DNA of 64,000 nucleotides from Providencia rettgeri (GTDB lineage: Bacteria; Pseudomonadota; Gammaproteobacteria; Enterobacterales; Enterobacteriaceae), in the NCBI RefSeq assembly GCF_041075285.1, contig NZ_CP163512.1, positions 2,542,001 to 2,606,000 of the forward strand. Direction: 5' to 3'. The notes under the pieces were generated by a model that worked only from the letters and a program-made list of their open reading frames with translations, was not told the DNA's origin and did no database searches. A program made the position numbers and the translations under genes. Below are positions 8,758-23,156 of this stretch, piece after piece; the stretch's first letter is position 1; every line of letters begins with the position of its first letter.

Positions 8758-8841
8758 AGCCCCATTCTCACGTTTTTTTCGTAAGCTGTTCTAAGAAATC
8801 GTAACTTTCGGATAAACGTCATCATAAAACGTGAAGGGGCT
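8758..8841 (+). repeat. Long-range hairpin between tapT and patZ
   Basis: Two complementary segments bracket 84 bases: agcccc (8758-8763) pairs with ggggct (8836-8841), and tcacgtttt (8768-8776) with aaaacgtga (8826-8834). The apical part is about 49 nt. There is no T run after the lower stem. It may be a transcript-end structure of tapT or a folded leader of patZ. Confidence 0.5.
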
Positions 8842-8973
8842 TGTATAAATTAATTAAATTCGCAGGATAAACTAGCGCAATATAAAAGATAGGGCATAGT
8901 ATTCATAAGTATTTATCAGCCTCTTTTTATCTCTTAAATGATTATATTGTTCACCAAGTGAAGGGTTATCTTT

Positions 8974-11619
8974 ATGGGTTTAGTGAGTCAGTTAGAATCT
9001 TTATTCAGGCCAAAATCAATCGTGGTCATTGGCGCATCTGAAAATCCGAACCGGGCAGGTTCGGTTATGATGAAAAACCTACTCACCAGTGGTTTTAAAG
9101 GGCCTATTCTCCCGGTAAACCCAAACCGTAATTCTGTACTCGGCGTACTCGCTTATCCCACTATTGATAAACTTCCACTCAAACCTGACCTTGCCGTTAT
9201 TTGCACTCATTACTCAAGAAACATCAGTTGTTTACAACAACTTGGCGAAGCAGGCTGTAAAGTCGTCATTATCTTATCCTCCCCCTCGATTCAATTTAAT
9301 GAATTAAAAAAAGTCGCTCAGCAATACCAAATTCGTCTTTTAGGTCCTAATAGCCTAGGCTTTTTAGCACCATGGCAAGGCTTGAATGCCAGCTTCTCAC
9401 CTATCCCTATACTCAAAGGCAAACTGGCGTTTATTTCCCAGTCTGCCGCTGTTTCAAATACCGTACTTGATTGGGCAAGGCATCGCGATATCGGTTTTTC
9501 CTATTTTATCGCGCTAGGCGATAGTATTGATATTGATATCGATGACCTACTGGATTACTTAGCACGTGATAGCAAAACCAGTGCGATTTTACTTTATTTG
9601 GAAAATATCAGTGATGCGAGGCGTTTTTTATCTTCGTCACGCAGTGCTTCACGCAACAAGCCCATTCTCGTTATCAAAAGCGGACGAACACGTAAGGCGC
9701 AAGCACTTTTAGGGGAAAAACCGAGCTTAGATGCTGCTTATGATGCAGCCATTCAACGCGCAGGGCTTTTGCGAGTTCAAGATACTCATGAAATGTTCTC
9801 CGCTGTTGAAACATTAAGCTACATGACACCATTACGGGGTGAACGTTTATCAATTATGAGTAATGGCGCTGCCCCTGCTGCAATGGCACTGGATGAACTC
9901 TTACAGCGTAATGGCAAACTCGCCAAGCTCAGTATTGAAACAGAAAACGAACTCAGCGCCCTACTACCTCTTGACCTCTCCACGCAGAACCCGATTAATT
10001 TAGGTGATGATGCCACCGTTGAACGCTATATCAATGTGCTAAATAAAATGCTCGATAGCCATGATCATGACGCACTTTTATTGATCCACACCCCCAGCGC
10101 AATCACCGAAAGCAAAACGATGGCAGAAAAAATCATCAAAACCATCAAGCAGCACCCTCGTGGAAAATGGCTCACTATCCTAACCAACTGGTGTGGTGAA
10201 TATTCATCTCAAGGATCGCGCCGTTTATTTAGTGAAGCAGGCATTCCCACTTATCGCACGCCTGAAGGGGCTATTACTGCGTATATGCATATGGTGGAAT
10301 ATCGCCGTAACCAGAAGCAACTAAAAGAGACGCCTGCACTGCCTGTCGGTATTACTGCGAACACACAACAGGCTCATGAGTACATTCAGCAAGCATTAAA
10401 AAATAACAACTTGCACTTAGATACTCATGAAGTTCAACCAATATTACAAGCCTATGGACTCAATAGCTTACCAACCTGGATAGCCCATTCAAGTGATGAG
10501 GCAATTAAAATTGCAGAGAAAATTGGTTATCCCGTTGCATTAAAATTGCGTTCACCTGATATTGTGCATAAATCAGAAGTCCAAGGGGTTATGCTGTACC
10601 TAAGAAACGCAAAAGAAGTCGAAGACGCCGCAAAAGCCATTATCGAACGTGTTTCTAGCAACTATCCAAATGCTCGCATTGATGGTCTCTTAGTGCAGAG
10701 CATGGCAAACCGAGCTGGGGCACAAGAATTACGTATCGCGGTAGAATTAGACCCTGTATTTGGCCCATTGATCATGTTAGGCGAAGGGGGGATTGAGTGG
10801 CAACAAGAAAGCCAAGCCGCTGTAGCCCTTCCACCGTTAAATATGGCACTCGCACGTTATCTCGTGATTAACGCCATCAAAGGCTACAAAATTAAATCAC
10901 GTAGTGCTTTAGAGCCGTTAAATATCTTAGGGCTCTCAAGTTTATTAGTGCGAGTATCAAACTTAATCATAGACTGCCCTAATATTACCCACTTAGACAT
11001 TCATCCACTGCTCGCTTCAGGGGATGAATTTACCTTACTGGATGTCTCCATGACACTCAGTCCTAGTGATGAGGTAACTACATCAAGGCTTGCCATTCGC
11101 CCTTATCCAAGTGAACTGGAAGAAACAATTCACTTAAAAGACGATCTAAATTGCCTACTACGCCCGATCCTTCCTGAAGATGAGCCACTATTGAAATCTT
11201 TTATCGAACAGGTCACAAAAGAAGATCTTTATTATCGTTATTTTAGTGAAATCAGCGAGTTTACACATGACGATCTCGCCAACATGACCCAAATAGACTA
11301 TGACCGAGAGATGGCCTTTGTGGCCGTTAAAAACCAAAACACCAACCCCGAAATTATTGGTGTTGTCCGTGCAATGGCGGATCCTGACAACCAAGAAGCT
11401 GAATTCGCCGTTTTAGTGCGTTCCGATATGAAAGGTCAAACACTCGGTTATCAGCTCATGCAAAAGCTGCTTAACTATACTCGAGGTCACGGCATCAAAA
11501 AATTAACCGCAATAACCATGCCTGAAAATCGTAATATGATCAGCTTGGCAAAAAAATTAGGGTTCGATGTTGAAATACAATTTGAAGATGGTGTTGTTAA
11601 TCTCACTCTCCATCTTTAG
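8974..11619 (+). CDS. patZ: PatZ (Pka), protein lysine acetyltransferase
   Basis: An 881-residue protein (E. coli 886) with the known architecture. It has an NDP-forming acyl-CoA synthetase-like region: a CoA-binding domain (about 1-135, VVIGASENPNRAGS), ligase domain (about 150-440) and ATP-grasp part (about 480-690, with VALKLRSPDIVHKSEVQGV). A GNAT domain follows (about 730-881, LRPILPEDEPLLKSFI ... AEFAVLVRSDMKGQTLGYQL). PatZ acetylates acetyl-CoA synthetase and other proteins using acetyl-CoA. It lies between tapT and pssA as in E. coli. Confidence 0.95.
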   Translation: MGLVSQLESLFRPKSIVVIGASENPNRAGSVMMKNLLTSGFKGPILPVNPNRNSVLGVLAYPTIDKLPLKPDLAVICTHYSRNISCLQQLGEAGCKVVIILSSPSIQFNELKKVAQQYQIRLLGPNSLGFLAPWQGLNASFSPIPILKGKLAFISQSAAVSNTVLDWARHRDIGFSYFIALGDSIDIDIDDLLDYLARDSKTSAILLYLENISDARRFLSSSRSASRNKPILVIKSGRTRKAQALLGEKPSLDAAYDAAIQRAGLLRVQDTHEMFSAVETLSYMTPLRGERLSIMSNGAAPAAMALDELLQRNGKLAKLSIETENELSALLPLDLSTQNPINLGDDATVERYINVLNKMLDSHDHDALLLIHTPSAITESKTMAEKIIKTIKQHPRGKWLTILTNWCGEYSSQGSRRLFSEAGIPTYRTPEGAITAYMHMVEYRRNQKQLKETPALPVGITANTQQAHEYIQQALKNNNLHLDTHEVQPILQAYGLNSLPTWIAHSSDEAIKIAEKIGYPVALKLRSPDIVHKSEVQGVMLYLRNAKEVEDAAKAIIERVSSNYPNARIDGLLVQSMANRAGAQELRIAVELDPVFGPLIMLGEGGIEWQQESQAAVALPPLNMALARYLVINAIKGYKIKSRSALEPLNILGLSSLLVRVSNLIIDCPNITHLDIHPLLASGDEFTLLDVSMTLSPSDEVTTSRLAIRPYPSELEETIHLKDDLNCLLRPILPEDEPLLKSFIEQVTKEDLYYRYFSEISEFTHDDLANMTQIDYDREMAFVAVKNQNTNPEIIGVVRAMADPDNQEAEFAVLVRSDMKGQTLGYQLMQKLLNYTRGHGIKKLTAITMPENRNMISLAKKLGFDVEIQFEDGVVNLTLHL

Positions 11620-11778
11620 CTACACAGGAATGCGTCGCATAACCTGTATGGAAATTAAACAGATATGCAATTTATTCTAAATGGTTTGACTAAATATGCT
11701 ATCATCCATGGATCATTCGCTTAAAAATGTGTGCAAAGCGATTTGCTATTGGACTAATAAGAGAAAATTCACACTGTG

Positions 11779-13134
11779 ATGTTGTCAAAATTAAAACAAG
11801 CAAAACATCAACAATATTTGGTTGGTTTACCTAAACTGTCTCAAGATGTTGCTGATGTTAAAACGCTCTATAAGACAGAAGATTTTCGTGATGAACTGCT
11901 TAAACAAATTTCTCTCGCTCAAAATACTATCTACATAACGGCGTTGTATTTAGAGAAAGATGATGCAGGTAAAGACATTCTTCATGCGCTGTATGCTGCA
12001 AAACAAGCTAATACATCATTAGATATCAAAATTCTCGTCGATTGGCATCGAGCTCAACGAGGGCGCATTGGTGCAGCGGCTAATTCCACCAATGCAGATT
12101 GGTATTACGATGTCTCACAGCAGTATCCTGATGTCGAAATTCCAATTTACGGTATCCCAGTCAATACACGGGAAGCTTTAGGTGTGTTACATCTAAAAGG
12201 TTTTCTTTTTGATGATACACTGCTATATAGCGGTGCGAGTATTAATGATGTGTATTTACAACGACATGAAAAATATCGTTATGACCGATATCACCTTATC
12301 AAAAATAGCCAGCTAACCGCATCAATGCGAAAATTTATTGATGATTCCTTATTACCGGCTGATGCGATTAATCGTCTAAATACCGAGACACGCCCTAAAA
12401 CAGCTGAATTTAAGCATCTTATAAAGCAATTCCGCTTAGGGCTACGCGGTTCTTCTTACCGTTTTGAGGGTAATGCTTCTAATGATGAATTATCCGTCAC
12501 GCCTTTTGTCGGCTTGGGTAAGAAAAACGATCTCAATCGTGTGATCACCCATTTAATGGGCTCAACCAGTGATAAGCTGACTATTTGTACACCATACTTT
12601 AACCTTCCGGCGGTGCTAGTACGGATTATTAGTCGACTACTGCGTGAGGGTAAACATGTAGAAATCATTATTGGTGATAAAACCGCTAACGATTTCTATA
12701 TTCCACCTGAAGAGCCTTTTAAAATTATCGGCGCGCTTCCTTACTTGTATGAAATCAACTTGCGTCGCTTTGTCAGTCGCTTACAACGCTATATTGATAG
12801 CGAACAACTGACGGTAAGGCTATGGAAAGATGGTGACAATACCTACCACTTAAAAGGCATGTGGGTCGATAATCAATGGCAATTAATCACGGGTAATAAC
12901 TTAAACCCTCGTGCTTGGGGCTTAGATTTGGAAAACGCGGTACTCATTCACGATCCTAAGCAAGAGCTTCACGAACAGCGCCATCATGAATTAGAATGTA
13001 TCCGCACTCACACAAAAATTGTTCGCCATTACAGGGAATTAGACAGCATTCAAACTTACCCTGTTAAAGTCAAAAAATTAATTCGTAGGCTGCGACGTAT
13101 ACGTGTTGATCGACTCATTAGTCGGATCTTATAA
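11779..13134 (+). CDS. pssA: PssA, phosphatidylserine synthase
   Basis: A 451-residue phospholipase D-superfamily enzyme that makes phosphatidylserine from CDP-diacylglycerol and L-serine, the first step to phosphatidylethanolamine. Both HKD motifs are intact: HLKGFLFD at residues 138-145 and HLKGMWVD at about 357-364. The C-terminus (KKLIRRLRRIRVDRLISRIL) is the basic tail that promotes membrane contact in this ribosome-associated subfamily. A GTG lies one codon upstream; the ATG at 11779 matches the E. coli start MLSKF. Confidence 0.96.
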   Translation: MLSKLKQAKHQQYLVGLPKLSQDVADVKTLYKTEDFRDELLKQISLAQNTIYITALYLEKDDAGKDILHALYAAKQANTSLDIKILVDWHRAQRGRIGAAANSTNADWYYDVSQQYPDVEIPIYGIPVNTREALGVLHLKGFLFDDTLLYSGASINDVYLQRHEKYRYDRYHLIKNSQLTASMRKFIDDSLLPADAINRLNTETRPKTAEFKHLIKQFRLGLRGSSYRFEGNASNDELSVTPFVGLGKKNDLNRVITHLMGSTSDKLTICTPYFNLPAVLVRIISRLLREGKHVEIIIGDKTANDFYIPPEEPFKIIGALPYLYEINLRRFVSRLQRYIDSEQLTVRLWKDGDNTYHLKGMWVDNQWQLITGNNLNPRAWGLDLENAVLIHDPKQELHEQRHHELECIRTHTKIVRHYRELDSIQTYPVKVKKLIRRLRRIRVDRLISRIL

Positions 13135-13144
13135 GTTGTTCAAT

Positions 13145-13172
13145 AAAGCGTCACTTCACAGTGGCGCTTTTT
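13145..13172 (+). terminator. Intrinsic terminator of pssA
   Basis: An 11-bp stem aaagcgtcact / agtggcgcttt with one G-U pair and a 4-base loop, running into TTTTT. Confidence 0.85.
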
Positions 13173-13190
13173 AATTCAGACGGGTATTAA

Positions 13191-13535
13191 ATGAACCCAA
13201 ATACAATCAAAATATTCATTATTAGCTCACTGATGTTATTAACTACTGGGTGTAGTGGCTTTCATTGGTCAAATGACAACTGGAAAGGGAAAGACAAAGC
13301 ACAACACTTTGCATTCTCCGCCGCAATGGCTGTAGCAGGCAATGCCTATGCAGATAGACAAAATATGTCACATCGCAGTGCGGCACAATTTGGTATGTTA
13401 TTTTCCATTTCTCTTGGTGCGGCGAAAGAACTTTATGATAGCCGACCAGAAGGAACAGGCTGGAGCTGGCACGACTTTGCATATGACATTGCAGGATCAG
13501 TTGCAGGGTATAGCTTATATCAATCCCTTAAGTAA
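13191..13535 (+). CDS. yfiM: YfiM, putative lipoprotein (DUF2279 family)
   Basis: 114 residues, directly after pssA as in E. coli. The N-terminus is a lipoprotein signal peptide with lipobox LTTGC (lipidated Cys at about residue 21). The mature part contains KDKAQHFAFSAAMA and GWSWHDFAYDIAGSVAGYSL, with two amphipathic or short hydrophobic segments. The function of the family is unknown to me; an outer-membrane or periplasmic location follows from the lipobox. Confidence 0.85.
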   Translation: MNPNTIKIFIISSLMLLTTGCSGFHWSNDNWKGKDKAQHFAFSAAMAVAGNAYADRQNMSHRSAAQFGMLFSISLGAAKELYDSRPEGTGWSWHDFAYDIAGSVAGYSLYQSLK

Positions 13536-13570
13536 TCCTTATTTTCAATTGCCCCTATTCTCATTTCCTT

Positions 13571-13598
13571 CAATACTTCGCTCATCGTCGAAGTATTG
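13571..13598 (+). repeat. Inverted repeat after yfiM
   Basis: Perfect 10-bp arms caatacttcg / cgaagtattg with an 8-base loop, but no T run after it. It is the probable 3' end structure of the yfiM transcript. Confidence 0.45.
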
Positions 13599-13645
13599 CT
13601 TAATAAAAGGCTTATAGTTGTGCTTTCGATATTAAGGAGAATTTT

Positions 13646-13969
13646 ATGATTGCCGTGATCTTCGAAGCGATTCCAATTCCTAAGCAAAAAGAGCGTTATT
13701 TTCAACTTGCCACAGAACTGAGATCTGAGTTAATGAACATTGAGGGGTTTATTTCAGTTGAACGTTTTCAGAGTATAACAACTGAAGGGAAAATATTATC
13801 CCTTTCTTGGTGGGAAAATGAGGACGCTGTTATGAAATGGAAACGCCATTTTATGCACCAAAATGCACAAAATGAGGGAAAAAGGTCAGTTTTCTCTTAT
13901 TACCGTATCCGAGTTGCGCAGACCATAAAAGATTATGCCTTTAATAAGGAAGATAATCATAACCTATAA
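13646..13969 (+). CDS. Antibiotic biosynthesis monooxygenase (ABM) domain protein
   Basis: A 107-residue single-domain protein of the dimeric alpha/beta-barrel (ABM) superfamily. Features are an N-terminal strand MIAVIFEAIP, the helix with LRSELMNIEGFISVERFQS, and LSWWENEDAVMKWKRHFMHQNAQ. Members include quinol monooxygenases and heme-handling enzymes, and many are uncharacterised; the substrate cannot be assigned. It has a good aaggag ribosome site. A gene for an ArsR-type regulator follows after 65 bp in the same direction, which suggests co-regulation. Confidence 0.75.
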   Translation: MIAVIFEAIPIPKQKERYFQLATELRSELMNIEGFISVERFQSITTEGKILSLSWWENEDAVMKWKRHFMHQNAQNEGKRSVFSYYRIRVAQTIKDYAFNKEDNHNL

Positions 13970-14034
13970 TATTTCCCCCATCATTGAGAACTAAGCTGGC
14001 ACATTAGTACGATAAGAGACAACTTTAGGCTAAC

Positions 14035-14745
14035 ATGAAAACCAATAAAATTAACCTTCCCATTGACGAAAATGCACATTTAGAACAGTCTATTTCAAAG
14101 GTTGCCTCTGCAATTGCTGATCCTTCGAGGGTCAGTATCCTTTGTGCACTAATGGACGGTAGGGCTTGGACTGCCACAGAATTGAGCGCCGCAGCAAATA
14201 TAGCACCTTCAACAACCAGTGCCCACTTAACGAAACTTTTAAATAGCCATTTAGTAAGTTGTTTATCTCAAGGTCGGCACCGTTATTACCGACTTGCTGG
14301 CTCAGATATTGCACAATTATTGGAAACATTGATGGGCGTGTCCATGAAGCGGGAATATCAAGCGCCGATCTCTACCCCTATTCATTTAAGAAAAGCACGC
14401 ACCTGCTACGATCACTTAGCTGGGGAAATTGCAGTTCAGATTTATGAGTTTATGGATACAAATGGTTGGTTTACATCTAAAGAAAATACATTATCCGTTA
14501 TCGGTATTGCGCAATTCCAAAGCTTAGGTATTAACATTACAGCACCAACTAAACGAAAAATGGCCTGTGCTTGTTTAGATTGGAGTGAAAGACGCATGCA
14601 CTTAGGGGGCAGCGCTGGTGCTGCCTTATTACACACTTTTGAGCAAAACGAATGGATCATGAAAACAGTAGGCTATCGAGAGGTTATTTTTACCACTCGT
14701 GGAAAAGAAGCACTACAGCGAATTTTTGGTATTAAGGTCATATAA
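14035..14745 (+). CDS. ArsR-family transcriptional regulator with C-terminal sensor-like domain
   Basis: A 236-residue protein. An ArsR winged helix-turn-helix (about residues 15-100) is seen in ADPSRVSILCALMDGRAWTA, the recognition helix region APSTTSAHLTKLLNSHLVS, and the wing with SQGRHRYYRLAG. The remaining 135 residues carry RTCYDHLAGE and CLDWSERRMHLGGSAGAALL, a pattern I know from a common proteobacterial ArsR subfamily of unknown ligand. The two cysteines near CACLDW might bind a thiol-reactive signal, but this is speculation. Its likely target is the ABM gene just upstream or itself. Confidence 0.8.
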   Translation: MKTNKINLPIDENAHLEQSISKVASAIADPSRVSILCALMDGRAWTATELSAAANIAPSTTSAHLTKLLNSHLVSCLSQGRHRYYRLAGSDIAQLLETLMGVSMKREYQAPISTPIHLRKARTCYDHLAGEIAVQIYEFMDTNGWFTSKENTLSVIGIAQFQSLGINITAPTKRKMACACLDWSERRMHLGGSAGAALLHTFEQNEWIMKTVGYREVIFTTRGKEALQRIFGIKVI

Positions 14746-15118
14746 ATACATACCGCATATGGCACAATCACACCGAGCAAATATAAACAATGAGTGTTCT
14801 TTACTTCCCAATATTCCGTCATTTCACCGACTAAAATAATAGCTTGCACATAGTATCTTTATCACTTCCCATCAATATATGCGTTGTGACTCACTACATC
14901 ATTTCTCTCAAAGGCATACACCAAAGTAATGACAACAATAGGTGGAAGAGGCTAGTCACCCTTGCCAAATAAGATAACTATACGGATGGTTCTCGCTATT
15001 TTCCATAACTAAGCCATATTTGCATGATCAGTTTATTTATAGCCATTAACCTTGAATTAAATCGCTATTGTGAAATTTTTTAAGATTGGAGTTTGGTAGG
15101 TAGTATAAGTATATAAAC
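14746..15118. other. Gene-free stretch between the ArsR gene and the rRNA operon
   Basis: About 370 bp without a credible ORF, RNA gene or strong repeat that I could find. It is AT-rich and ends at the terminator of the minus-strand rRNA operon. Confidence 0.6.
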
Positions 15119-15147
15119 AAAAACCCCGTGATTTTCATCACGGGGCT
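15119..15147 (-). terminator. Terminator of the rRNA operon
   Basis: A perfect 9-bp stem (15124-15132 with 15137-15145, ccccgtgat / atcacgggg) with a 4-base loop. On the minus strand it runs into TTTTTG. It lies directly after tRNA-Asp. Confidence 0.9.
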
Positions 15148-15155
15148 TCGATAAG

Positions 15156-15232
15156 TGGCGGAACGGACGGGACTCGAACCCGCGACCCCCTGCGTGACAG
15201 GCAGGTATTCTAACCAACTGAACTACCGCTCC
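15156..15232 (-). tRNA. tRNA-Asp (GTC)
   Basis: A 77-nt tRNA including an encoded CCA; the anticodon GTC is read in gcctgtcacg on the minus strand. Sequence is almost identical to E. coli tRNA-Asp. It is the distal tRNA of the rRNA operon, as aspU is in E. coli rrnH. Confidence 0.97.
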
Positions 15233-15291
15233 ACTTAATCTTTCGCCTTTCGGCTGCTTATTATGAAATCTCACAATAAGGCTTTAATTTA

Positions 15292-15411
15292 ATGTCTGGC
15301 AGTTCCCTACTCTCACATGGGGAGACCCCACACTACCATCGGCGCTACGGCGTTTCACTGCTGAGTTCGGCATGGGGTCAGGTGGGACCACCGCGCTATT
15401 GCCGCCAGACA
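15292..15411 (-). rRNA. rrf: 5S ribosomal RNA
   Basis: A 120-nt gene. On the minus strand it starts tgtctggcggcaatagcgcg and ends with the complementary ctgccagacat. The internal conserved parts (ccacctgaccccatgccgaa) are intact. It lies 137 bp after the 23S gene. Confidence 0.97.
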
Positions 15412-15548
15412 AATTCTGTTTCTTCCCGTTTAGCTATCTTTCACTAAACCAGAAGTGCAATCTTGAACAAGCTGTTGTGTCCTTCACCTTTCGGCTTCTC
15501 ACCTCTTGAAAATCAACACACTCTCTCTAAAACACCTTCGGTGTTGTC

Positions 15549-18632
<3,084 letters not shown>

Positions 18633-18963
18633 TCACAACCCGAAGGTGTCTTTTCGTGTCATTCTGACGGGTAATGGCTGCGCGTGCATCGATTCTATGT
18701 TGGGCAGTGCTCGCAATGCTCACGTACTCATGTACGCTGCGCTTGCTGTGCGCTGGCCGCCTTGAATCGCTGACTGCTCGCTCATTACGTTTTGCCATCA
18801 TGACAAAGAACATCTTGAGTTGAGATTTTTGAGAGACTCTCACATCGTTTAAGCGATAAACGATGTGCGTTGTTTTCAATTTTCAGCTTGTTCCAGATTG
18901 TTAAAGAGCATAATTATTCGCAATAGACTATTGCTAATCTATTCTGAATAATCAGAAAAATTA
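18633..18963 (-). other. 16S-23S spacer, distal part, with boxA and processing stem
   Basis: This holds the boxA antitermination site (18898-18910, gctctttaacaa on the minus strand) and a perfect 10-bp stem (18841-18850 with 18858-18867, cacatcgttt / aaacgatgtg). A GC-rich block at about 18675-18780 carries a small hairpin around acgtactcatgtacgct. Pairing with the 23S 3' flank for RNase III processing is expected from the family but was not traced base by base. Confidence 0.7.
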
Positions 18964-19039
18964 TGGTGGAGCTAAGCGGGATCGAACCGCTGACCTCCTG
19001 CGTGCAAGGCAGGCGCTCTCCCAGCTGAGCTATAGCCCC
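18964..19039 (-). tRNA. tRNA-Ala (TGC)
   Basis: A 76-nt tRNA with encoded CCA; the minus strand begins ggggctatagctcagctggg and the anticodon TGC is in ccttgcacg. It is the second spacer tRNA of the rRNA operon. Confidence 0.97.
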
Positions 19040-19177
19040 ATAAAGGTTTTTCGGTATCAATCAATCTCCTGATAAGATTTTTTTCTTACTCGGAGGTCTT
19101 TTTTCTTAGACAAGGCATGGATTAGCGACGTTTACTTGGGTAAACGAGCTTAGCCATAACGCAGCATAAGAGAAAAG

Positions 19178-19254
<77 letters not shown>

Positions 19255-19319
19255 ATCGATACCGCTACTCTATTTCATCAGACAATCTGTGTGAGCACTT
19301 CACAAGTACACTTCAATGG

Positions 19320-20859
<1,540 letters not shown>

Positions 20860-21386
20860 AAAAGCTTGATGCTCAAAGAATGTTACTGTCTCGTAACGCT
20901 CTTTTGTTCGGTTAACTTTGTCAGCTGCGCATCGCTTCACCTCGCCGTACTTAAGTACTGTCTCGGTTCATCGCTGCTTGCTTTCGCGTTACCCTTCCAA
21001 AATAACGTTACTACCTATTAAGTTCATATATATGAATTAACGTGTTAGTCACTCTTCAAGACTTAAAATCAAATATTTTTTTGATAGTGTCCTGTGAGTG
21101 CCCACACAGATTGTCTGATAAATTGTTAAAGAGCGTTGCGACTGAATCTTTCGATTTTCGACTTCAAGGTCGTTGTCGCGAGGAGGCGTATAATACGTTT
21201 TCCTCCGTGAGAGTCAAGCAATTTTTTGCTTTTTCTTTTCAGAATCTCTCGCTGCCGTTTCAGTGTTCATCGCGCTTTGCGTTGTCTTGTTCCCGGTCAG
21301 TGGATGCGCATTATAGGCAGCCAGAAAAATCTGGCAAGTGTTTTTTTTAACTTTTGCTCTGACTGCTTGCTTATCACCCAAAATGG
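20860..21386 (-). promoter_or_regulatory. rRNA operon promoter and leader region (P1, P2, boxA)
   Basis: On the minus strand, P1 has -35 TTGCCA (21332-21337) and -10 TATAAT (21310-21315) with 16-bp spacing. A GC-rich discriminator gcgc follows, and an A-tract UP-like element lies at about 21338-21352. P2 has -35 TTGACT (21212-21217) and -10 TATTAT (21190-21195), also with 16 bp. The leader boxA gctctttaacaa is at 21123-21134. This layout is that of E. coli rrn operons and implies growth-rate and ppGpp control of P1. The gene upstream on the same strand is gmhB. Confidence 0.85.
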
Positions 21387-21968
21387 CTATTTTTTGATTC
21401 TTTTTAGCGTTTCTGGTAGTTCTGCTATGCTATTAATCACAAAATCGGCACTATTCATTGCTTCTTCTGACACAGGTTCGCCACTTTTAACGAGGACTGT
21501 CGTTCCGACTTTCGCGGCTTTACCCGCTAAAATGTCTGCAAGTTTATCACCTACCATTATAGAAGCAGCCATATCTATATTTAAGAACGATTGTGCATCT
21601 AATAGCATACCCGGGTTCGGTTTACGGCAATTGCAGTCTTGACGATATTCTTCAACATCCGACTCTGCGTAATGTGGGCAAAAATAGATACCATCAAGAT
21701 CAACACCACGGTCGGCAAGTGACCAGTCCATCCATTCTGTTAATTGCATAAATTGGTCTTCAGTATAAATGCCACGACCAATGCCCGATTGGTTTGTAAC
21801 AACCACTAACGCATAACCCATTTTCTTTAATTCCAGCATGGCTTCAATAGCGCCTTCAATAAATTCAAAATCATCTATTTTATGCACGTAACCATGATCG
21901 ATATTAATTGTGCCATCTCTGTCTAAAAAGACTGCTGGTATCCCTTTACTCACCTGTTTACTCCTCAA
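21387..21968 (-). CDS. gmhB: GmhB, D-glycero-beta-D-manno-heptose 1,7-bisphosphate 7-phosphatase
   Basis: A 193-residue HAD-superfamily phosphatase of ADP-heptose synthesis for the LPS inner core. Motif [10 protein letters not shown] carries the nucleophile and acid Asp residues; motif II is VVVTNQSG; motif III and IV elements are CRKPNPGML and MVGDKLADI. The zinc site CPHY...CNCRKP is typical of GmhB. It is divergent from metNIQ and lies upstream of the rRNA operon, as in E. coli next to rrnH. Confidence 0.95.
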   Translation of the reverse strand: MRSKQVSKGIPAVFLDRDGTINIDHGYVHKIDDFEFIEGAIEAMLELKKMGYALVVVTNQSGIGRGIYTEDQFMQLTEWMDWSLADRGVDLDGIYFCPHYAESDVEEYRQDCNCRKPNPGMLLDAQSFLNIDMAASIMVGDKLADILAGKAAKVGTTVLVKSGEPVSEEAMNSADFVINSIAELPETLKRIKK

Positions 21969-22036
21969 ACTAAATATCGCTTCAGTATCTCACGAAAAGA
22001 AATGAAATGAGAATAGAATAAATCGCACAATCTTTA

Positions 22037-22065
22037 TTGACTTAGACGTCTAGACGCCTTAACAT
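22037..22065 (+). promoter_or_regulatory. metNIQ promoter with tandem MetJ boxes
   Basis: Two adjacent met boxes: agacgtct (22044-22051, a perfect match to the AGACGTCT consensus) and agacgcct (22052-22059). They fill the spacer of a promoter with -35 TTGACT (22037-22042) and -10 TAACAT (22060-22065), 17 bp apart. MetJ with S-adenosylmethionine would block polymerase directly. Confidence 0.85.
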
Positions 22066-22124
22066 CCAACCATATTAGATACACTATCTAAAAGAACAAT
22101 TCAGATAAAAGTTAGAAAACATAA

Positions 22125-23156
22125 ATGATAAAGCTCTCAAATATAAATAAAGTTTTCCAGCAAGGAAGCCGTAACATTCAAGCGCTAACCGATATTAGCT
22201 TGCATGTACCTGCTGGTCAGATATATGGCGTTATTGGTGCTTCAGGCGCAGGTAAAAGCACGTTAATTCGTTGCGTTAATATGTTAGAGCGCCCAACTTC
22301 AGGCCAAGTTATTGTTGATGGGCAAGATTTAACATCAATGACAGAAAAAACGTTGACGAGAGCACGCCGCGGTATTGGCATGATTTTTCAACATTTTAAC
22401 TTATTATCTTCACGTACTGTTTTTGATAACGTGGCTCTGCCATTAGAACTCGACAATACGCCTAAAGACAAAATTAAAGAGCGGGTTGATGAGTTATTAG
22501 ATTTAGTCGGTTTAAGCGAAAAGAAGGATGCTTACCCTGCTAATTTATCTGGTGGACAAAAACAACGTGTTGCTATCGCACGTGCATTAGCCAATTCACC
22601 AAAAGTTTTACTGTGTGATGAAGCCACTAGCGCCTTAGACCCAGCAACAACTCGTTCAATTTTAGAATTACTGAAAGATATTAACCGCCGTTTAGGGTTA
22701 ACCATCTTGTTAATCACTCACGAAATGGATGTCGTCAAACGCATCTGCGATCAAGTTGCGGTGATTAGTGGCGGTCAATTAATCGAACAAGATAAAGTAA
22801 GTGAAGTGTTCTCTCACCCGAAAACACCTATTGCACAAGCTTTTATTCAATCAACGCTAGTTATTGATATTCCTGATGACTATAAAGAGCGTTTGAATAC
22901 GGAAGCGGGCAAAGATTTATCACCATTGGTGAAGTTAGAATTTACAGGGCAGTCTGTTGATGCGCCACTAATTTCGATGGCTGTACGTAAATTTGATATT
23001 GATATTAATATTTTAAGCTCTCAGATTGATTACGCAGGCGGCGTAAAATTTGGTGTGATGTTAGCCGAGTTGCATGGCATAAATGGTGGTATTGAGTCCA
23101 CAATTGAATTTTTGAAAGAGCACCACGTGAAAGTAGAGGTTTTGGGTTATGTCTGA
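22125..23156 (+). CDS. metN: MetN, methionine ABC transporter ATPase
   Basis: A 343-residue ATPase. Walker A is GASGAGKST (about 38-46), the signature LSGGQ (about 140-144) and Walker [13 protein letters not shown]. The C-terminal 75 residues form the NIL/ACT-like domain that binds methionine and causes transinhibition. It energises uptake of L- and D-methionine with MetI and MetQ. Its stop codon overlaps the start of metI by 8 bp, so the two are translationally coupled. Confidence 0.96.
   Translation: MIKLSNINKVFQQGSRNIQALTDISLHVPAGQIYGVIGASGAGKSTLIRCVNMLERPTSGQVIVDGQDLTSMTEKTLTRARRGIGMIFQHFNLLSSRTVFDNVALPLELDNTPKDKIKERVDELLDLVGLSEKKDAYPANLSGGQKQRVAIARALANSPKVLLCDEATSALDPATTRSILELLKDINRRLGLTILLITHEMDVVKRICDQVAVISGGQLIEQDKVSEVFSHPKTPIAQAFIQSTLVIDIPDDYKERLNTEAGKDLSPLVKLEFTGQSVDAPLISMAVRKFDIDINILSSQIDYAGGVKFGVMLAELHGINGGIESTIEFLKEHHVKVEVLGYV

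Noticed and set aside
21226..21642. 138-codon ORF overlapping the rrn promoters and gmhB
   Set aside because: It is antisense to gmhB, a recognised gene, and crosses the P1 promoter.
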